This document shows, piece by piece, positions 22,598 to 30,427 of a stretch of 30,685 nucleotides of DNA. Origin of the DNA: Candidatus Neomicrothrix sp. UBA7884. GTDB taxonomy: Bacteria; Actinomycetota; Acidimicrobiia; Acidimicrobiales; MedAcidi-G1. The translations under genes were made by a program, and so were the position numbers. The stretch lies in NCBI GenBank assembly GCA_002501135.1, contig DLRQ01000069.1, positions 1-30,685 of the forward strand, given 5' to 3'. A model generated the notes under the pieces. The model did not search any database and was not told the origin of the DNA. It worked only from the letters and a program-made list of their open reading frames with translations. Each line of letters opens with the position of its first letter. The first letter of the stretch is position 1.

Positions 22598-23623
22598 TCA
22601 CCACCCCCTCAGGTCCACTGGCCATGTCTCGACAACCTCAGCGTCGCCGCCTGAGGTGATGTCGTCAACCAGGTGGATCTGTTCGTGCTTGGAGATGGTG
22701 GGGTCGATGTGGGCGGGGCGCAGGCCGACCCTGTCGCCCACGGTCCAGCTGCCGCCAACGACGGTGGTGTGTTCGTCGGCGCAGAAGAGCACCTTGCCGC
22801 TTCCCTGTAGCCCGGGTGGTCCGCTGTCCATGGCCAGCGCCTTCAGTCCGGCGTCGAGCACGGCGTGACCTCCGGTTCCCACGGAAACGACGGTTCCTGA
22901 CACGACGAGTCCCTCTTCGAACGGCAGGCCGAGGCGTGCGTAGTCACCGTCCATCAGCACGTATGAGCCCGCCTGCAGTTCGGTGACCGTGTCGTTGCAG
23001 TCGAACGAACCGGTGCCTCCACCCGAGACCACATCGCCGCCCACCTGGTTGCGGGCCGATTCCAGGATCGCCATGGACCTGGTTACACCGGCCACACGGG
23101 TGTCCCTGTCGGCCTCGTGCATCATGTGGCCTTCGTAGCCCATCACCCCGCGGACGTGGAGGCCCGCCTTTCGGGCGGCGTCGGCAATGGAACCCGCCTC
23201 GTCGGGTTGGCACCCGCAGCGCGGCATTCCGACATCGACGTCGACGAGCACCTCGGTGATTCCGGCAGCCGAGGCGGCGGCGATGGTCTCACCGGAATCG
23301 ACGGCGACCGTGATCCGAGCCCGCCCGGCGGTGACGTGGGCTCCGAGTGCCGCCAGGCGGGTGGCGTCAACCACCTCGTTGGCGAGCAGGAGGTCGTCGC
23401 CGAGGCCGGCGGCAACCATGCCCTCGACCTCACGTGTGGTGGCACAACAAAAGGTCGTGTGGCCAGCTCGTCTGAGTTCTGCTGCCAGCGACGTGCACTT
23501 GAACGCCTTGACGTGCGGCCTCAGGGCCCGGCCTGGACGACTGGCCGCCATTGTCGCCACGTTGCGCTCCAACACACCCGCATCTGCGAGCAGGGTCGGA
23601 GTTGGCAGGTCTCCTGCCTTCAC
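22598..23623 (-). CDS. D-threonine aldolase / D-serine dehydratase family PLP protein
   Basis: This protein has the alanine-racemase-type barrel and a C-terminal metal-binding domain. From GTG 23623 it has 341 residues and opens DLPTPTLLADAGVLERNVATM, the family start. K39 in RPHVKAFKC is the PLP lysine. H305 and D307 (AHID) form the metal site: His-x-Asp is characteristic of D-threonine aldolases, His-x-Cys of D-serine dehydratases, so aldolase activity is the better guess. The GTG shares GTGA with the stop of the SDR gene, which fixes the start; an in-frame ATG at 23653 and longer versions are less likely. Confidence 0.85.
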   Translation of the reverse strand: MKAGDLPTPTLLADAGVLERNVATMAASRPGRALRPHVKAFKCTSLAAELRRAGHTTFCCATTREVEGMVAAGLGDDLLLANEVVDATRLAALGAHVTAGRARITVAVDSGETIAAASAAGITEVLVDVDVGMPRCGCQPDEAGSIADAARKAGLHVRGVMGYEGHMMHEADRDTRVAGVTRSMAILESARNQVGGDVVSGGGTGSFDCNDTVTELQAGSYVLMDGDYARLGLPFEEGLVVSGTVVSVGTGGHAVLDAGLKALAMDSGPPGLQGSGKVLFCADEHTTVVGGSWTVGDRVGLRPAHIDPTISKHEQIHLVDDITSGGDAEVVETWPVDLRGW

Positions 23624-25239
23624 TGGAGCCCCAGCGTCCTGTCGCGCACCCATCGCTGGACTCCCTGGGGAACCACACCACGGGTGAGCCACCTGAGGCG
23701 AGCATCGCGTCCTACCGGCCGGCGGATTGGCAACCGGCGGGAATCGAAGGCAGCGGCCACCACCCGGGCGACGTCGACCGGGTCTCCACCACGTTCCAGC
23801 TGACGCCGGTCGGCCTCGGCCATGGCCTCGTTCACCAGGTGATACGGACCATCTTCTGAACCGAAGGAGGTTCCGGCCCGGTTCAGGCCAGTGGCGTAGG
23901 CCCCGGGCTCAACGAGAACAAGGCCAATACCGTGCGGTGCCGTTTCGAAGGCGAGCGATTCCGCCCACCCCTCTACAGCCCACTTGGTGGCGGCGTATGC
24001 CGCCCACGTCGGCTCACCGACAAGGGCCGATGAACTTGACACGAACACGATCCGTCCACCGTGCGATCGCATGCGTGAAAGGGCGGCACGGGTTACGGCC
24101 ATGGTCCCGAACAGGTTGACCTCCATCATGTGCTCAACGGCGGCCGGGGGGATCTCCTCGAACGCCCCTACGGCCCGCACACCGGCGTTGTTGACCACCC
24201 CGACAAGACGTCCCTTTTCACCTGCCACATGCTCCCACCTGTCGACGGCAGTGAACACGTCGTATATCGATCCGGGATCGGTGACGTCCATTTCGAGGAT
24301 CTCTACCCGCTCTGACAGACCGTCTACGCCGAGAGCCTCATCAAGTTTCCCCCTGCGGGAGGTGTCACGCATTGTCGCTGCGACCCTGCGGCCCCGTCGC
24401 GCCAACTCGACGACGACTTCCAGGCCGAAGCCCGTGGAGGCGCCGGTTACGAGCACAACCCCGTCGTCGTGGCGAACAGGTTGCCTGGCGGCCTCCAGCC
24501 CGGCGGAACGCGAAACGATGGCACGCTGGAGGCCGGTTGGGACAACGCCCCTGGCGGCGCAGTGGGCACGTGCGGAGAACCCCACTGGTTGGCGGAGCCT
24601 CCGCCGCCCCTCGACGGCCGCCACGACGGCATCGGCGACCGCTATCTGGTCCATTTCACCACCCGTGGTTCCACCCGGTCCGGATGTGAGCACCGGCGGC
24701 TCAACCAGGGCCACGCCTACGCCAAGGGGGTGCAGTTCGTGTGCGATGGCCTCGGTCCAGCCCTCGAGGCCCCACTTGGAACCGCTGAAACCTGCCATAC
24801 CCGGAACCCCTGACAGGCCGGCGGACGAGGAGAGGTTCACGATGCGTGAACCGGTGGTGCTCCGCAGGGACGGCAGAGCGGCCCGGGTCACGTTCATCGC
24901 TCCGGTCAGGTTCTGGTCAAACTGCTGTCGTAGTGCTCTGTCTGACAACTCGTCGAACGGCCCGCTGGCTGACATTTCTGCACAGTTGACCAGGGCCCCC
25001 AGCCGATCTCCGAAGGAGGCGGTTATCCGTGCCATGGACAACGAGACCTGGGTCCTGTCGGTGACGTCGGTCTCGAGGTGCCCCACGGTGTCGCCGACCC
25101 CGGCGAACTTGGCCGCTCCCCGAAGGCCGGTTCCGTCGCCGAGGTCGAGGCCGATGACCTGCCAGCCCCTGGAGGCCAGCTCGACGGCAACGGCCAACCC
25201 GACGCCGCTGGAACTACCGGTGACGATGGCCGTGCGCAT
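23620..25239 (-). CDS. Tandem SDR fusion: degenerate plus intact short-chain dehydrogenase
   Basis: This 539-residue protein contains two complete SDR units. Unit 1 has the cofactor motif TGSSSGVG (7-14), but its catalytic YxxxK reads F151-SGS-K155 and its NNAG reads NCAE (85-88). Unit 2 has TGASTGFG (265-272), NNAG (350-353), serines at 401-404 and Y415-AAT-K419, and looks active. Both units end with a related tail (GVVPTGLQRA at 231-240 and GVVPQGVQRW at 521-530), so a whole gene was duplicated and fused. ATG 25239 lies seven bases after TAGCCT and is probably leaderless. It is the first gene of a coupled three-gene operon. The substrate is unknown. Confidence 0.88.
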   Translation of the reverse strand: MRTAIVTGSSSGVGLAVAVELASRGWQVIGLDLGDGTGLRGAAKFAGVGDTVGHLETDVTDRTQVSLSMARITASFGDRLGALVNCAEMSASGPFDELSDRALRQQFDQNLTGAMNVTRAALPSLRSTTGSRIVNLSSSAGLSGVPGMAGFSGSKWGLEGWTEAIAHELHPLGVGVALVEPPVLTSGPGGTTGGEMDQIAVADAVVAAVEGRRRLRQPVGFSARAHCAARGVVPTGLQRAIVSRSAGLEAARQPVRHDDGVVLVTGASTGFGLEVVVELARRGRRVAATMRDTSRRGKLDEALGVDGLSERVEILEMDVTDPGSIYDVFTAVDRWEHVAGEKGRLVGVVNNAGVRAVGAFEEIPPAAVEHMMEVNLFGTMAVTRAALSRMRSHGGRIVFVSSSSALVGEPTWAAYAATKWAVEGWAESLAFETAPHGIGLVLVEPGAYATGLNRAGTSFGSEDGPYHLVNEAMAEADRRQLERGGDPVDVARVVAAAFDSRRLPIRRPVGRDARLRWLTRGVVPQGVQRWVRDRTLGLQ

Positions 25240-25246
25240 GTTGTCG

Positions 25247-25252
25247 AGGCTA
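25247..25252 (-). promoter_or_regulatory. -10 element of the SDR operon
   Basis: TAGCCT lies seven bases before ATG 25239, with no Shine-Dalgarno between. Confidence 0.45.
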
Positions 25253-25293
25253 GAAGAAAGACCCTTCCAGGTGGTGGGGTGGCCCGACCCGGC

Positions 25294-25842
25294 TCAGAGC
25301 TTCCGGACTGTGTCACCCGTGGTGATGACTCCGGGCTGGACCACCCGGGCATTGATTCCACGCAGTTTCAGGTCACCACCCATGTCGGAGTTGACGAACC
25401 GCAGTGCGTCGCCACCGAACCGCTGACTGAACTTGCGGCAACCGGTATGGAGCTGGTCGGTCACCTCGACGACAGCCGAGCCGATGGCAAGGCGGGTCCA
25501 GGCAGGCAGGTTGGCCTCGGTCAGGTCCATGTCTATGACGAGCTGGTCGCCGGCAAGTGCCCGGCGGTTCGGATCCGGGCAGACGAGGGCCAACACGCGG
25601 CTGTTGATGATGTTGAGCTGCATGCCGGGATGGGGGCCGCCGTTGTCGGTCCTGCTATTGGGCTTCCTGATCCAGTTGTCGCCGACGAGGCCCTCCTCGA
25701 CGGAGAGTTCACCGATCACGAGCACCTCCCGCTCGTCGATTTCGGGGCGCCTGACAATCAGGTCGAGGGTGCCCGTGTCGGTTGGCGAGTTCCTGACATC
25801 GTCGAGGCCGGCCTCGAGTTCCGCTGTGGTTGGATGTTCCAT
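25294..25842 (-). CDS. MOSC domain-containing protein
   Basis: MOSC (molybdenum cofactor sulfurase C-terminal) domains handle sulfur on molybdenum cofactor; stand-alone proteins are often of unknown or amidoxime-reducing function. The 182 residues include VEEGLVGDNW, GMQLNIINSRV and TGCRKFSQRFG, whose C135 corresponds to the conserved MOSC cysteine. ATG 25842 has no clear ribosome site and lies 27 bases after a 23-codon ORF. The window's MoaD-like protein is another possible molybdenum-cofactor link, but the two genes are 6 kb apart. Confidence 0.85.
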   Translation of the reverse strand: MEHPTTAELEAGLDDVRNSPTDTGTLDLIVRRPEIDEREVLVIGELSVEEGLVGDNWIRKPNSRTDNGGPHPGMQLNIINSRVLALVCPDPNRRALAGDQLVIDMDLTEANLPAWTRLAIGSAVVEVTDQLHTGCRKFSQRFGGDALRFVNSDMGGDLKLRGINARVVQPGVITTGDTVRKL

Positions 25843-25869
25843 CGGGGCATTCTGCCCGAAGACCGTCAG

Positions 25870-25941
25870 TCAGGCGATGTCGCGTGGCATGAAGCTCATC
25901 TTGTCCATCGAGTGCTTGTAGGGCCTCTTGTTGGTGGACAC
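25870..25941 (-). CDS. 23-residue basic, methionine-rich small protein (putative)
   Basis: The ORF starts with GTG 25941 and encodes a basic peptide with four internal motifs worth noting: KRPYKH, MDKM, SFMP and RDIA at the C-terminus. All codons except one (CCA) end in G or C, which is what real genes here show and chance ORFs in a spacer do not. It lies between the MFS and MOSC genes, on the MOSC strand. TAGGGT (25970-25965) is a possible -10, leaving a leader of roughly 16 bases. I do not recognise the sequence. Confidence 0.45.
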   Translation of the reverse strand: MSTNKRPYKHSMDKMSFMPRDIA

Positions 25942-26007
25942 AACTCTCTGCACTGCTCGTTGACACCCTATGTCGACCCTGTCACCAACACCGTGGCCGA
26001 GCGCAGT

Positions 26008-26013
26008 TAGCGT
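26008..26013 (+). promoter_or_regulatory. -10 element of a leaderless MFS promoter
   Basis: TAGCGT lies six bases before ATG 26020, the same hexamer and spacing as for rex. Confidence 0.5.
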
Positions 26014-26019
26014 GCGCTG

Positions 26020-27261
26020 ATGACGCAGCCGAACCTGGGCCGGATCCCACTCCGGATTCAGGGCCTCCTGATCGCCTTCTTCCTGTCGGCGTTCGCCAAG
26101 ATCGGCCAGATCACGATCATCGGCAAGCAGGTCTACGACATGACCGGGCGGGAACTTGACCTGGGCCTGATCGGCCTGGCCGAGTTCTTCCCGGCAATGC
26201 TGGTAGCCCCCGTTGCCGGCGCCCTCGCAGACCGGGTGGACAGGCGCAGGATGTTCGCTCTCGCTCTATCGGGTGAAGCAACCGTGTCGGCACTCCTGTT
26301 CTGGTACGCGTCGACGAAACCGACCTCGGTGCTGCCGATCTTCTTTCTGGTGTTCCTGTTCGGCATCTGTCAGGGGTTCACGGCGCCTTCCGGGCGGGCC
26401 CTTCCTATCGACATGTCACCCACTGCGTTGGTGCCACGGGTGGTCGCACTGGAACACGTCGCGTTCCAGGCTGGCCTGATTGTCGGTCCGGTGGCGTTTG
26501 GGTTCCTGTTCGTAGTCGGGGAACCAATCCCCTACCTGGTTTCTGCCCTCGGTCTGGCCGCAGCCGTACTCATCCTCCTCGTTATTCCGAGTGCACCGGT
26601 GAAGAGGTTGGAGACCGTGGGGGTTCGGCAGGCCGTGGTCGACGCCATCCTGGGAATGCGCTTCATCCGCCGCACCCCGGTCCTGTTCGGTGCGATCAGC
26701 CTGGATCTCTTCGCTGTTTTGTTCGGGGGTGCCGTGGCGTTGCTGCCGGCGATTGCCGAAGACCGTCTGGGGGTAGGAGCGGTCGGCCTGGGTTGGCTGC
26801 GAGCAGCAGTGGGTATCGGGGCGGGCATCGTGGCGGTGACCCTGTCGATCCGACCTCTCCAACGCAATATCGGCCGAACCCTCCTCACGGTCGTAGCCAT
26901 CTTTGGCGCCGGCACGATCGTCCTGGGCCTGAGCCGCAACTACGTGGTGGCATTCATCGCAATCATGGTTTTGGCCGGGGCCGACGCGATCTCCATGTTC
27001 ATCCGGTTCACGATCGTCCCGTTGGCCACGCCTGAGAACATGCGGGGACGGGTACTGGCACTGGAGAACGTGTTCATTGGAGCGTCAAACGAACTGGGTG
27101 CCTTCGAATCGGGTGTGACCGCTGCACTATTGGGCCTTACCGGGGCAATCGTGTTCGGCGGGATCGGCACCCTGGCAGTGGTCGGGCTGTGGGCGGTGTT
27201 CTTCCCGGCCCTTAGGGATGTGGACACATTCGACGAGGTCACAGCCTTGCATGACAGGTAA
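26020..27261 (+). CDS. Major facilitator superfamily protein (MFS_3/EntS-like)
   Basis: The 413-residue protein has about twelve helices. Its loop after the second helix, GALADRVDRRRMFALAL, is the MFS signature, and the opening FLSAFAKIGQITIIGKQVYDMTG with the GICQGFTAPSGRALPIDM region resembles the EntS-like branch that exports siderophores and other compounds. The substrate is unknown. ATG 26020 is preceded by TAGCGT without a Shine-Dalgarno. It converges on the desaturase gene, 17 bases apart, with no obvious terminator hairpin. Confidence 0.87.
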   Translation: MTQPNLGRIPLRIQGLLIAFFLSAFAKIGQITIIGKQVYDMTGRELDLGLIGLAEFFPAMLVAPVAGALADRVDRRRMFALALSGEATVSALLFWYASTKPTSVLPIFFLVFLFGICQGFTAPSGRALPIDMSPTALVPRVVALEHVAFQAGLIVGPVAFGFLFVVGEPIPYLVSALGLAAAVLILLVIPSAPVKRLETVGVRQAVVDAILGMRFIRRTPVLFGAISLDLFAVLFGGAVALLPAIAEDRLGVGAVGLGWLRAAVGIGAGIVAVTLSIRPLQRNIGRTLLTVVAIFGAGTIVLGLSRNYVVAFIAIMVLAGADAISMFIRFTIVPLATPENMRGRVLALENVFIGASNELGAFESGVTAALLGLTGAIVFGGIGTLAVVGLWAVFFPALRDVDTFDEVTALHDR

Positions 27262-27278
27262 TTGGGTCCTGCTACGTA

Positions 27279-28193
27279 TCAGGCTACTCGACGCTCTCGA
27301 GGGTGCACGGGGTGGTCGAAGGGGCGCAGCAGGTGGCGGCGGAAGATCTCGCCGTAACCCGAGTAGAGGCCTGCCCCGACTGCAGCGAGGTTGTCTGACC
27401 CGATCCGGTCCGCCAGCTCGGGCAGCCCGTACCAGGGCACCCCGGCTTCGGCGTGGTGGGTGTGGTGGAGATTGTTGTTGAGAAACAACAACCTGAAGAA
27501 CCAACCGGCCCTCACGACGATCGACCGGGTGGCATCGCCCTTGACCCACTGGTGCTCGCAGTAGGAGCGGACCAGGCCCAGGCCGTTTCCCAGGTAGACG
27601 CCCAGCAGATAGGTCCACCAGGGCATGCCCACAACCCGGACGACAATCCAGAACAGGAGGGTCGCCGTTACCAGGTGGACGGACCACCAGCGCAGCAGCG
27701 GCCGGTCACCGGACCTGATGGTTGACACGTCGCGCCTCACCATGGAGACGTTCTCGACAAGGGGACCAAGCAGCATTCGCCCCAGGAGGGTGTGGTGGGC
27801 AATGAGAAACCAGTGGCCAGGAGCCGACAACCTCTCCCACGTGGCTGCTGTCACGAAGAAGCTCTCTGTGTCGGTCGCCGGATCCGTCAGGTCTTCGCAT
27901 TCATGGTGGCTGATGTGCGAGCGCCTGTAGACCCGGAACGGCAGACGCAGGCTTATCGGAATCGACCCGACCACCTCATTGGCCCACGGGTTCGGGAACG
28001 GGTGGCCGTGTAGCACCTCGTGTTGCAGTGAACCGTGCCAGGCGATCACGACTGCCAACAGAACGACACTGACGGGCCAGGAAACGGCCTCGTTCCAGAG
28101 CACGATCGCCAACCATCCGCCGTAGACGGCGGCAGCCACGGCGACCGTTTGCAACTCAACCCGGCGGCCCCCTTGAGCAGCGATAGCAGTCAT
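27279..28193 (-). CDS. Membrane fatty acid desaturase family protein
   Basis: This integral membrane di-iron enzyme carries three histidine boxes: HGSLQHEVLHGH (H53-H64), HISHH (H93, H96, H97) and HHTHH (H243-H247), with EHQW at 213-216. Four or so hydrophobic helices surround them. Such enzymes introduce double bonds or hydroxyl groups into acyl chains or carotenoids. From ATG 28193 it has 304 residues; that start is seven bases after TAGTTT and is preferred to an in-frame TTG three codons earlier. It lies just downstream of a cyclopropane-synthase-like gene, so both may remodel membrane lipids: cyclopropane synthases act on the double bonds that desaturases make. Confidence 0.86.
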   Translation of the reverse strand: MTAIAAQGGRRVELQTVAVAAAVYGGWLAIVLWNEAVSWPVSVVLLAVVIAWHGSLQHEVLHGHPFPNPWANEVVGSIPISLRLPFRVYRRSHISHHECEDLTDPATDTESFFVTAATWERLSAPGHWFLIAHHTLLGRMLLGPLVENVSMVRRDVSTIRSGDRPLLRWWSVHLVTATLLFWIVVRVVGMPWWTYLLGVYLGNGLGLVRSYCEHQWVKGDATRSIVVRAGWFFRLLFLNNNLHHTHHAEAGVPWYGLPELADRIGSDNLAAVGAGLYSGYGEIFRRHLLRPFDHPVHPRERRVA

Positions 28194-28200
28194 TGTCGGC

Positions 28201-28206
28201 AAACTA
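28201..28206 (-). promoter_or_regulatory. -10 element of a leaderless desaturase promoter
   Basis: TAGTTT lies seven bases before ATG 28193. No ribosome site is seen. Confidence 0.45.
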
Positions 28207-28226
28207 CTGCACCGCTGGCACCCCTC

Positions 28227-29342
28227 TCAGCGGATGGCCCTATAGGTGAGTGAGACCTGCCCGGTACGGCTGAACACCACCTGGAACAGCTGCAGGTTGC
28301 GCACCCGGAACGAGGCGGCCGAGGAAAGCAGGTAGTAGCGCCAGGTGCGGCGGAACCGCTCGTCGTAGGCGGGAATCTCGTCCCAGCGGGACTCGATCCG
28401 GTCGAACCAGGTCATGAGCGTGCGGTCGTAGTCGGGGCCCAGGTTGTGGGCGTCCTCGATTGTCCACCTGGGTTGGGCCGCGCCGGCTATCTGGTGGAGC
28501 GACGGAACCACGCCCCCGGGAAAGATGTACCGGTCGAACCAGGCGTCGGTGGACTCCTTGGACTCATTGGAGCCGATGGTGTGGTGCAGCATCAGCCCAT
28601 CGGGGGTGAGGAGTTCATCGCAGCGGTCAAAGAACCCCGGGTAGTTGCGGGGACCCACGTGTTCGAACATGCCAATGCTGACGATGCGGTCGTAGGTGCC
28701 GGTGACATCCCGGTAGTCCTGCTGGTGGAACTCGACCGGCAGGTCGCCGGACCGATCCCGAGCCTCACGGACCTGCTCCCCCGCCGGGCTGATACCCACT
28801 ACGTGTGCGCCGTACCTGCCGGCGGCGTGGCGTGCAAAGCCGCCCCACCCACATCCGATGTCGAGCACCCGCATGCCCGGCTCAAGGTGCAGCTTGCGAC
28901 AGATCAGGTCCAGTTTGGCCTCCTGGGCGGCAGCCAGGTCGACTGTGCCGTCCCAGACAGCGCAGCTGTAGACCATCTCCTCACCGAGCATCCGAACGTA
29001 GAGGTCGTTGCCGATGTCGTAGTGGGCGCTTGCATTCTGTGCGGCCCGGCCGGTTGTTTGCCGGTTGGAGAACCTGGCTCGGGCCACGTTCCACAAGAGC
29101 GCCGGGCTGGGCCGAATCGCCGAACGCAGGTCGGCCGTAAACACCTTCACGAGGAACTCGTCGACCCGTTCGGCATCCCACCAGCCTTCCTGATAGGCCT
29201 CACCCAGGCCCAGCTCCCGGTCCTTGAGCACACGTGCCCAGAACCGGTCGTCGTTCACCTGCAGGTCGTATGACTCGCCGCCACCCACGGTTACCCCAGC
29301 GGTGGCCAGCAGTTCCCTGCCCTGGTTCTCTGCGGCTGCCAC
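28227..29342 (-). CDS. Cyclopropane-fatty-acyl-phospholipid synthase family methyltransferase
   Basis: This 371-residue SAM-dependent enzyme transfers a methyl(ene) group to the double bond of lipid acyl chains. The N-terminal domain has VNDDRFWARVLKDRELGLGE and AYQEGWWD, as in E. coli Cfa. The methyltransferase core has VLDIGCGWGGFARHAA (SAM site), VGISPAGEQVREAR, IGMFEHVGPRNY and GLMLHHTIGS. Cyclopropanation, methyl branching or another acyl modification cannot be told apart from sequence. GTG 29342 has GGAGG five bases upstream and, unusually for this window, a leader of about 35 bases from a TACAAT -10. It precedes the desaturase. Confidence 0.9.
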   Translation of the reverse strand: MAAAENQGRELLATAGVTVGGGESYDLQVNDDRFWARVLKDRELGLGEAYQEGWWDAERVDEFLVKVFTADLRSAIRPSPALLWNVARARFSNRQTTGRAAQNASAHYDIGNDLYVRMLGEEMVYSCAVWDGTVDLAAAQEAKLDLICRKLHLEPGMRVLDIGCGWGGFARHAAGRYGAHVVGISPAGEQVREARDRSGDLPVEFHQQDYRDVTGTYDRIVSIGMFEHVGPRNYPGFFDRCDELLTPDGLMLHHTIGSNESKESTDAWFDRYIFPGGVVPSLHQIAGAAQPRWTIEDAHNLGPDYDRTLMTWFDRIESRWDEIPAYDERFRRTWRYYLLSSAASFRVRNLQLFQVVFSRTGQVSLTYRAIR

Positions 29343-29385
29343 GTGCTCCTCCGGTCTGTCATGACGTTCCCGCCCGGCTATCCAA

Positions 29386-29391
29386 ATTGTA
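29386..29391 (-). promoter_or_regulatory. -10 element of the cyclopropane synthase promoter
   Basis: TACAAT is the best -10 match in the window, about 43 bases before GTG 29342. The 126-base gap also contains GATACC twice, 12 bases apart, over the region where a -35 would be. No other gene is seen there. Confidence 0.5.
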
Positions 29392-29468
29392 CCGGCAGGT
29401 ATCCATGCTGGTATCTGGTCGTCGACAGCCCCGCGTGCCCGGTTTCGACCCTTCCGACCATCGGGAGG

Positions 29469-30287
29469 TCAGGTTGCCCCCAGTGCCGACACGTAGGTGC
29501 CCTTAACGAGGGCTTCCCGCTTGGCACGCTGTTCCATCGCCCGTGGCTCCAGGTTGCCCGTGGCTGGGACGTCGGTGCCGAAGTTGCCGTAGGCGTCCTC
29601 GCCGCGCACCAACATGGCCGTGTCCAGGTCGTGGAGGGTCTGGCGCACGCTCGGGTGCAGATACTGAATGTTGAGACCTATCCGCCTGTCGCCACTCGCG
29701 TTGGGACGTGAGGCGTGCAGGGTCCAGCCGTGGTGAAACGAGGCCTCGCCGGGCCTCAGCGGGCACAGAACGACATCGGTCTCGTCGACGCCAGCCACGT
29801 ACTGGTCGTTGTCGAGCACGTTTGACCCATCGGTGCCGACTTTGTGGTCAAGCCGCCCGTTCGTGTGACTACCGGGGAGCATCATCATGGCTCCGCTCTC
29901 GGCGGTGGCCGGCGAGAGTGCCAGCCAAGCTGAGACCTGCCTGTCCGAGTCGAATCCCCAGTAGGTGAGGTCCTGGTGCCAGGCTACGTGGGCGGACGTG
30001 CCGGGTTCCTTGACTATGTAGCACGCGTTGTAGAGGAGAATGTCGGGCCCGAGGAGTTCCTCTACGACATCCAGCATCGCTGGATGTGTCGCCAACTCCA
30101 GGGGTGATGTCATGACGGTGTGCATCTTGTACTGGTAGTGGAGCGGGCCGACCTCTGCCTCGGCGTCCTCGAGGGCCCGCCGATGCCGCCGGGCCTCGAC
30201 CTCGGAGGCGACCCGCACCGGCGACACGAAGCCGTCGCTCCCGAATCCTTCCCGGAGTTGCCCCACACCTGACCCGAACTCCACCAC
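29469..30287 (-). CDS. Phytanoyl-CoA dioxygenase (PhyH) family protein
   Basis: This Fe(II)/2-oxoglutarate dioxygenase keeps the iron triad H104-x-D106 in WHQDLTYWG and H191 in LHASRPNASGDRR, with R201/R202 placed to bind 2-oxoglutarate. PGEASFHHGWTLH and LPGSHTNG are family landmarks. From GTG 30287 it has 272 residues. That start lies seven bases after TAGCCT. A longer reading to 30470 has a basic, unrelated N-terminus crossing the divergent promoter and is rejected. PhyH enzymes hydroxylate acyl-CoAs, amino acids, ectoine or natural products; the substrate here is unknown. It is divergent from an ABC transporter ATPase gene. Confidence 0.87.
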   Translation of the reverse strand: MVEFGSGVGQLREGFGSDGFVSPVRVASEVEARRHRRALEDAEAEVGPLHYQYKMHTVMTSPLELATHPAMLDVVEELLGPDILLYNACYIVKEPGTSAHVAWHQDLTYWGFDSDRQVSAWLALSPATAESGAMMMLPGSHTNGRLDHKVGTDGSNVLDNDQYVAGVDETDVVLCPLRPGEASFHHGWTLHASRPNASGDRRIGLNIQYLHPSVRQTLHDLDTAMLVRGEDAYGNFGTDVPATGNLEPRAMEQRAKREALVKGTYVSALGAT

Positions 30288-30294
30288 GCGGCGA

Positions 30295-30300
30295 AGGCTA
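30295..30300 (-). promoter_or_regulatory. -10 element of a leaderless PhyH promoter
   Basis: TAGCCT lies seven bases before GTG 30287, as for the SDR operon. Confidence 0.45.
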
Positions 30301-30427
30301 CACCTCTCCAACTTGTCGGTACCGGCCAACACCGGTGCATCAAGCCGCACCACCAACCTCGCTGGGTGCACCTTGGCGCAAGTAGGGCTGGCTCTTCCAA
30401 CAATGCGTTCACGATCAGGGGTACGTG

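Noticed and set aside
25960..25965. Perfect TTGACA -35 box before the second MFS gene
   Set aside because: No -10 occurs at 16-18 bases; the TAGCGT close to the start is 42 bases away.
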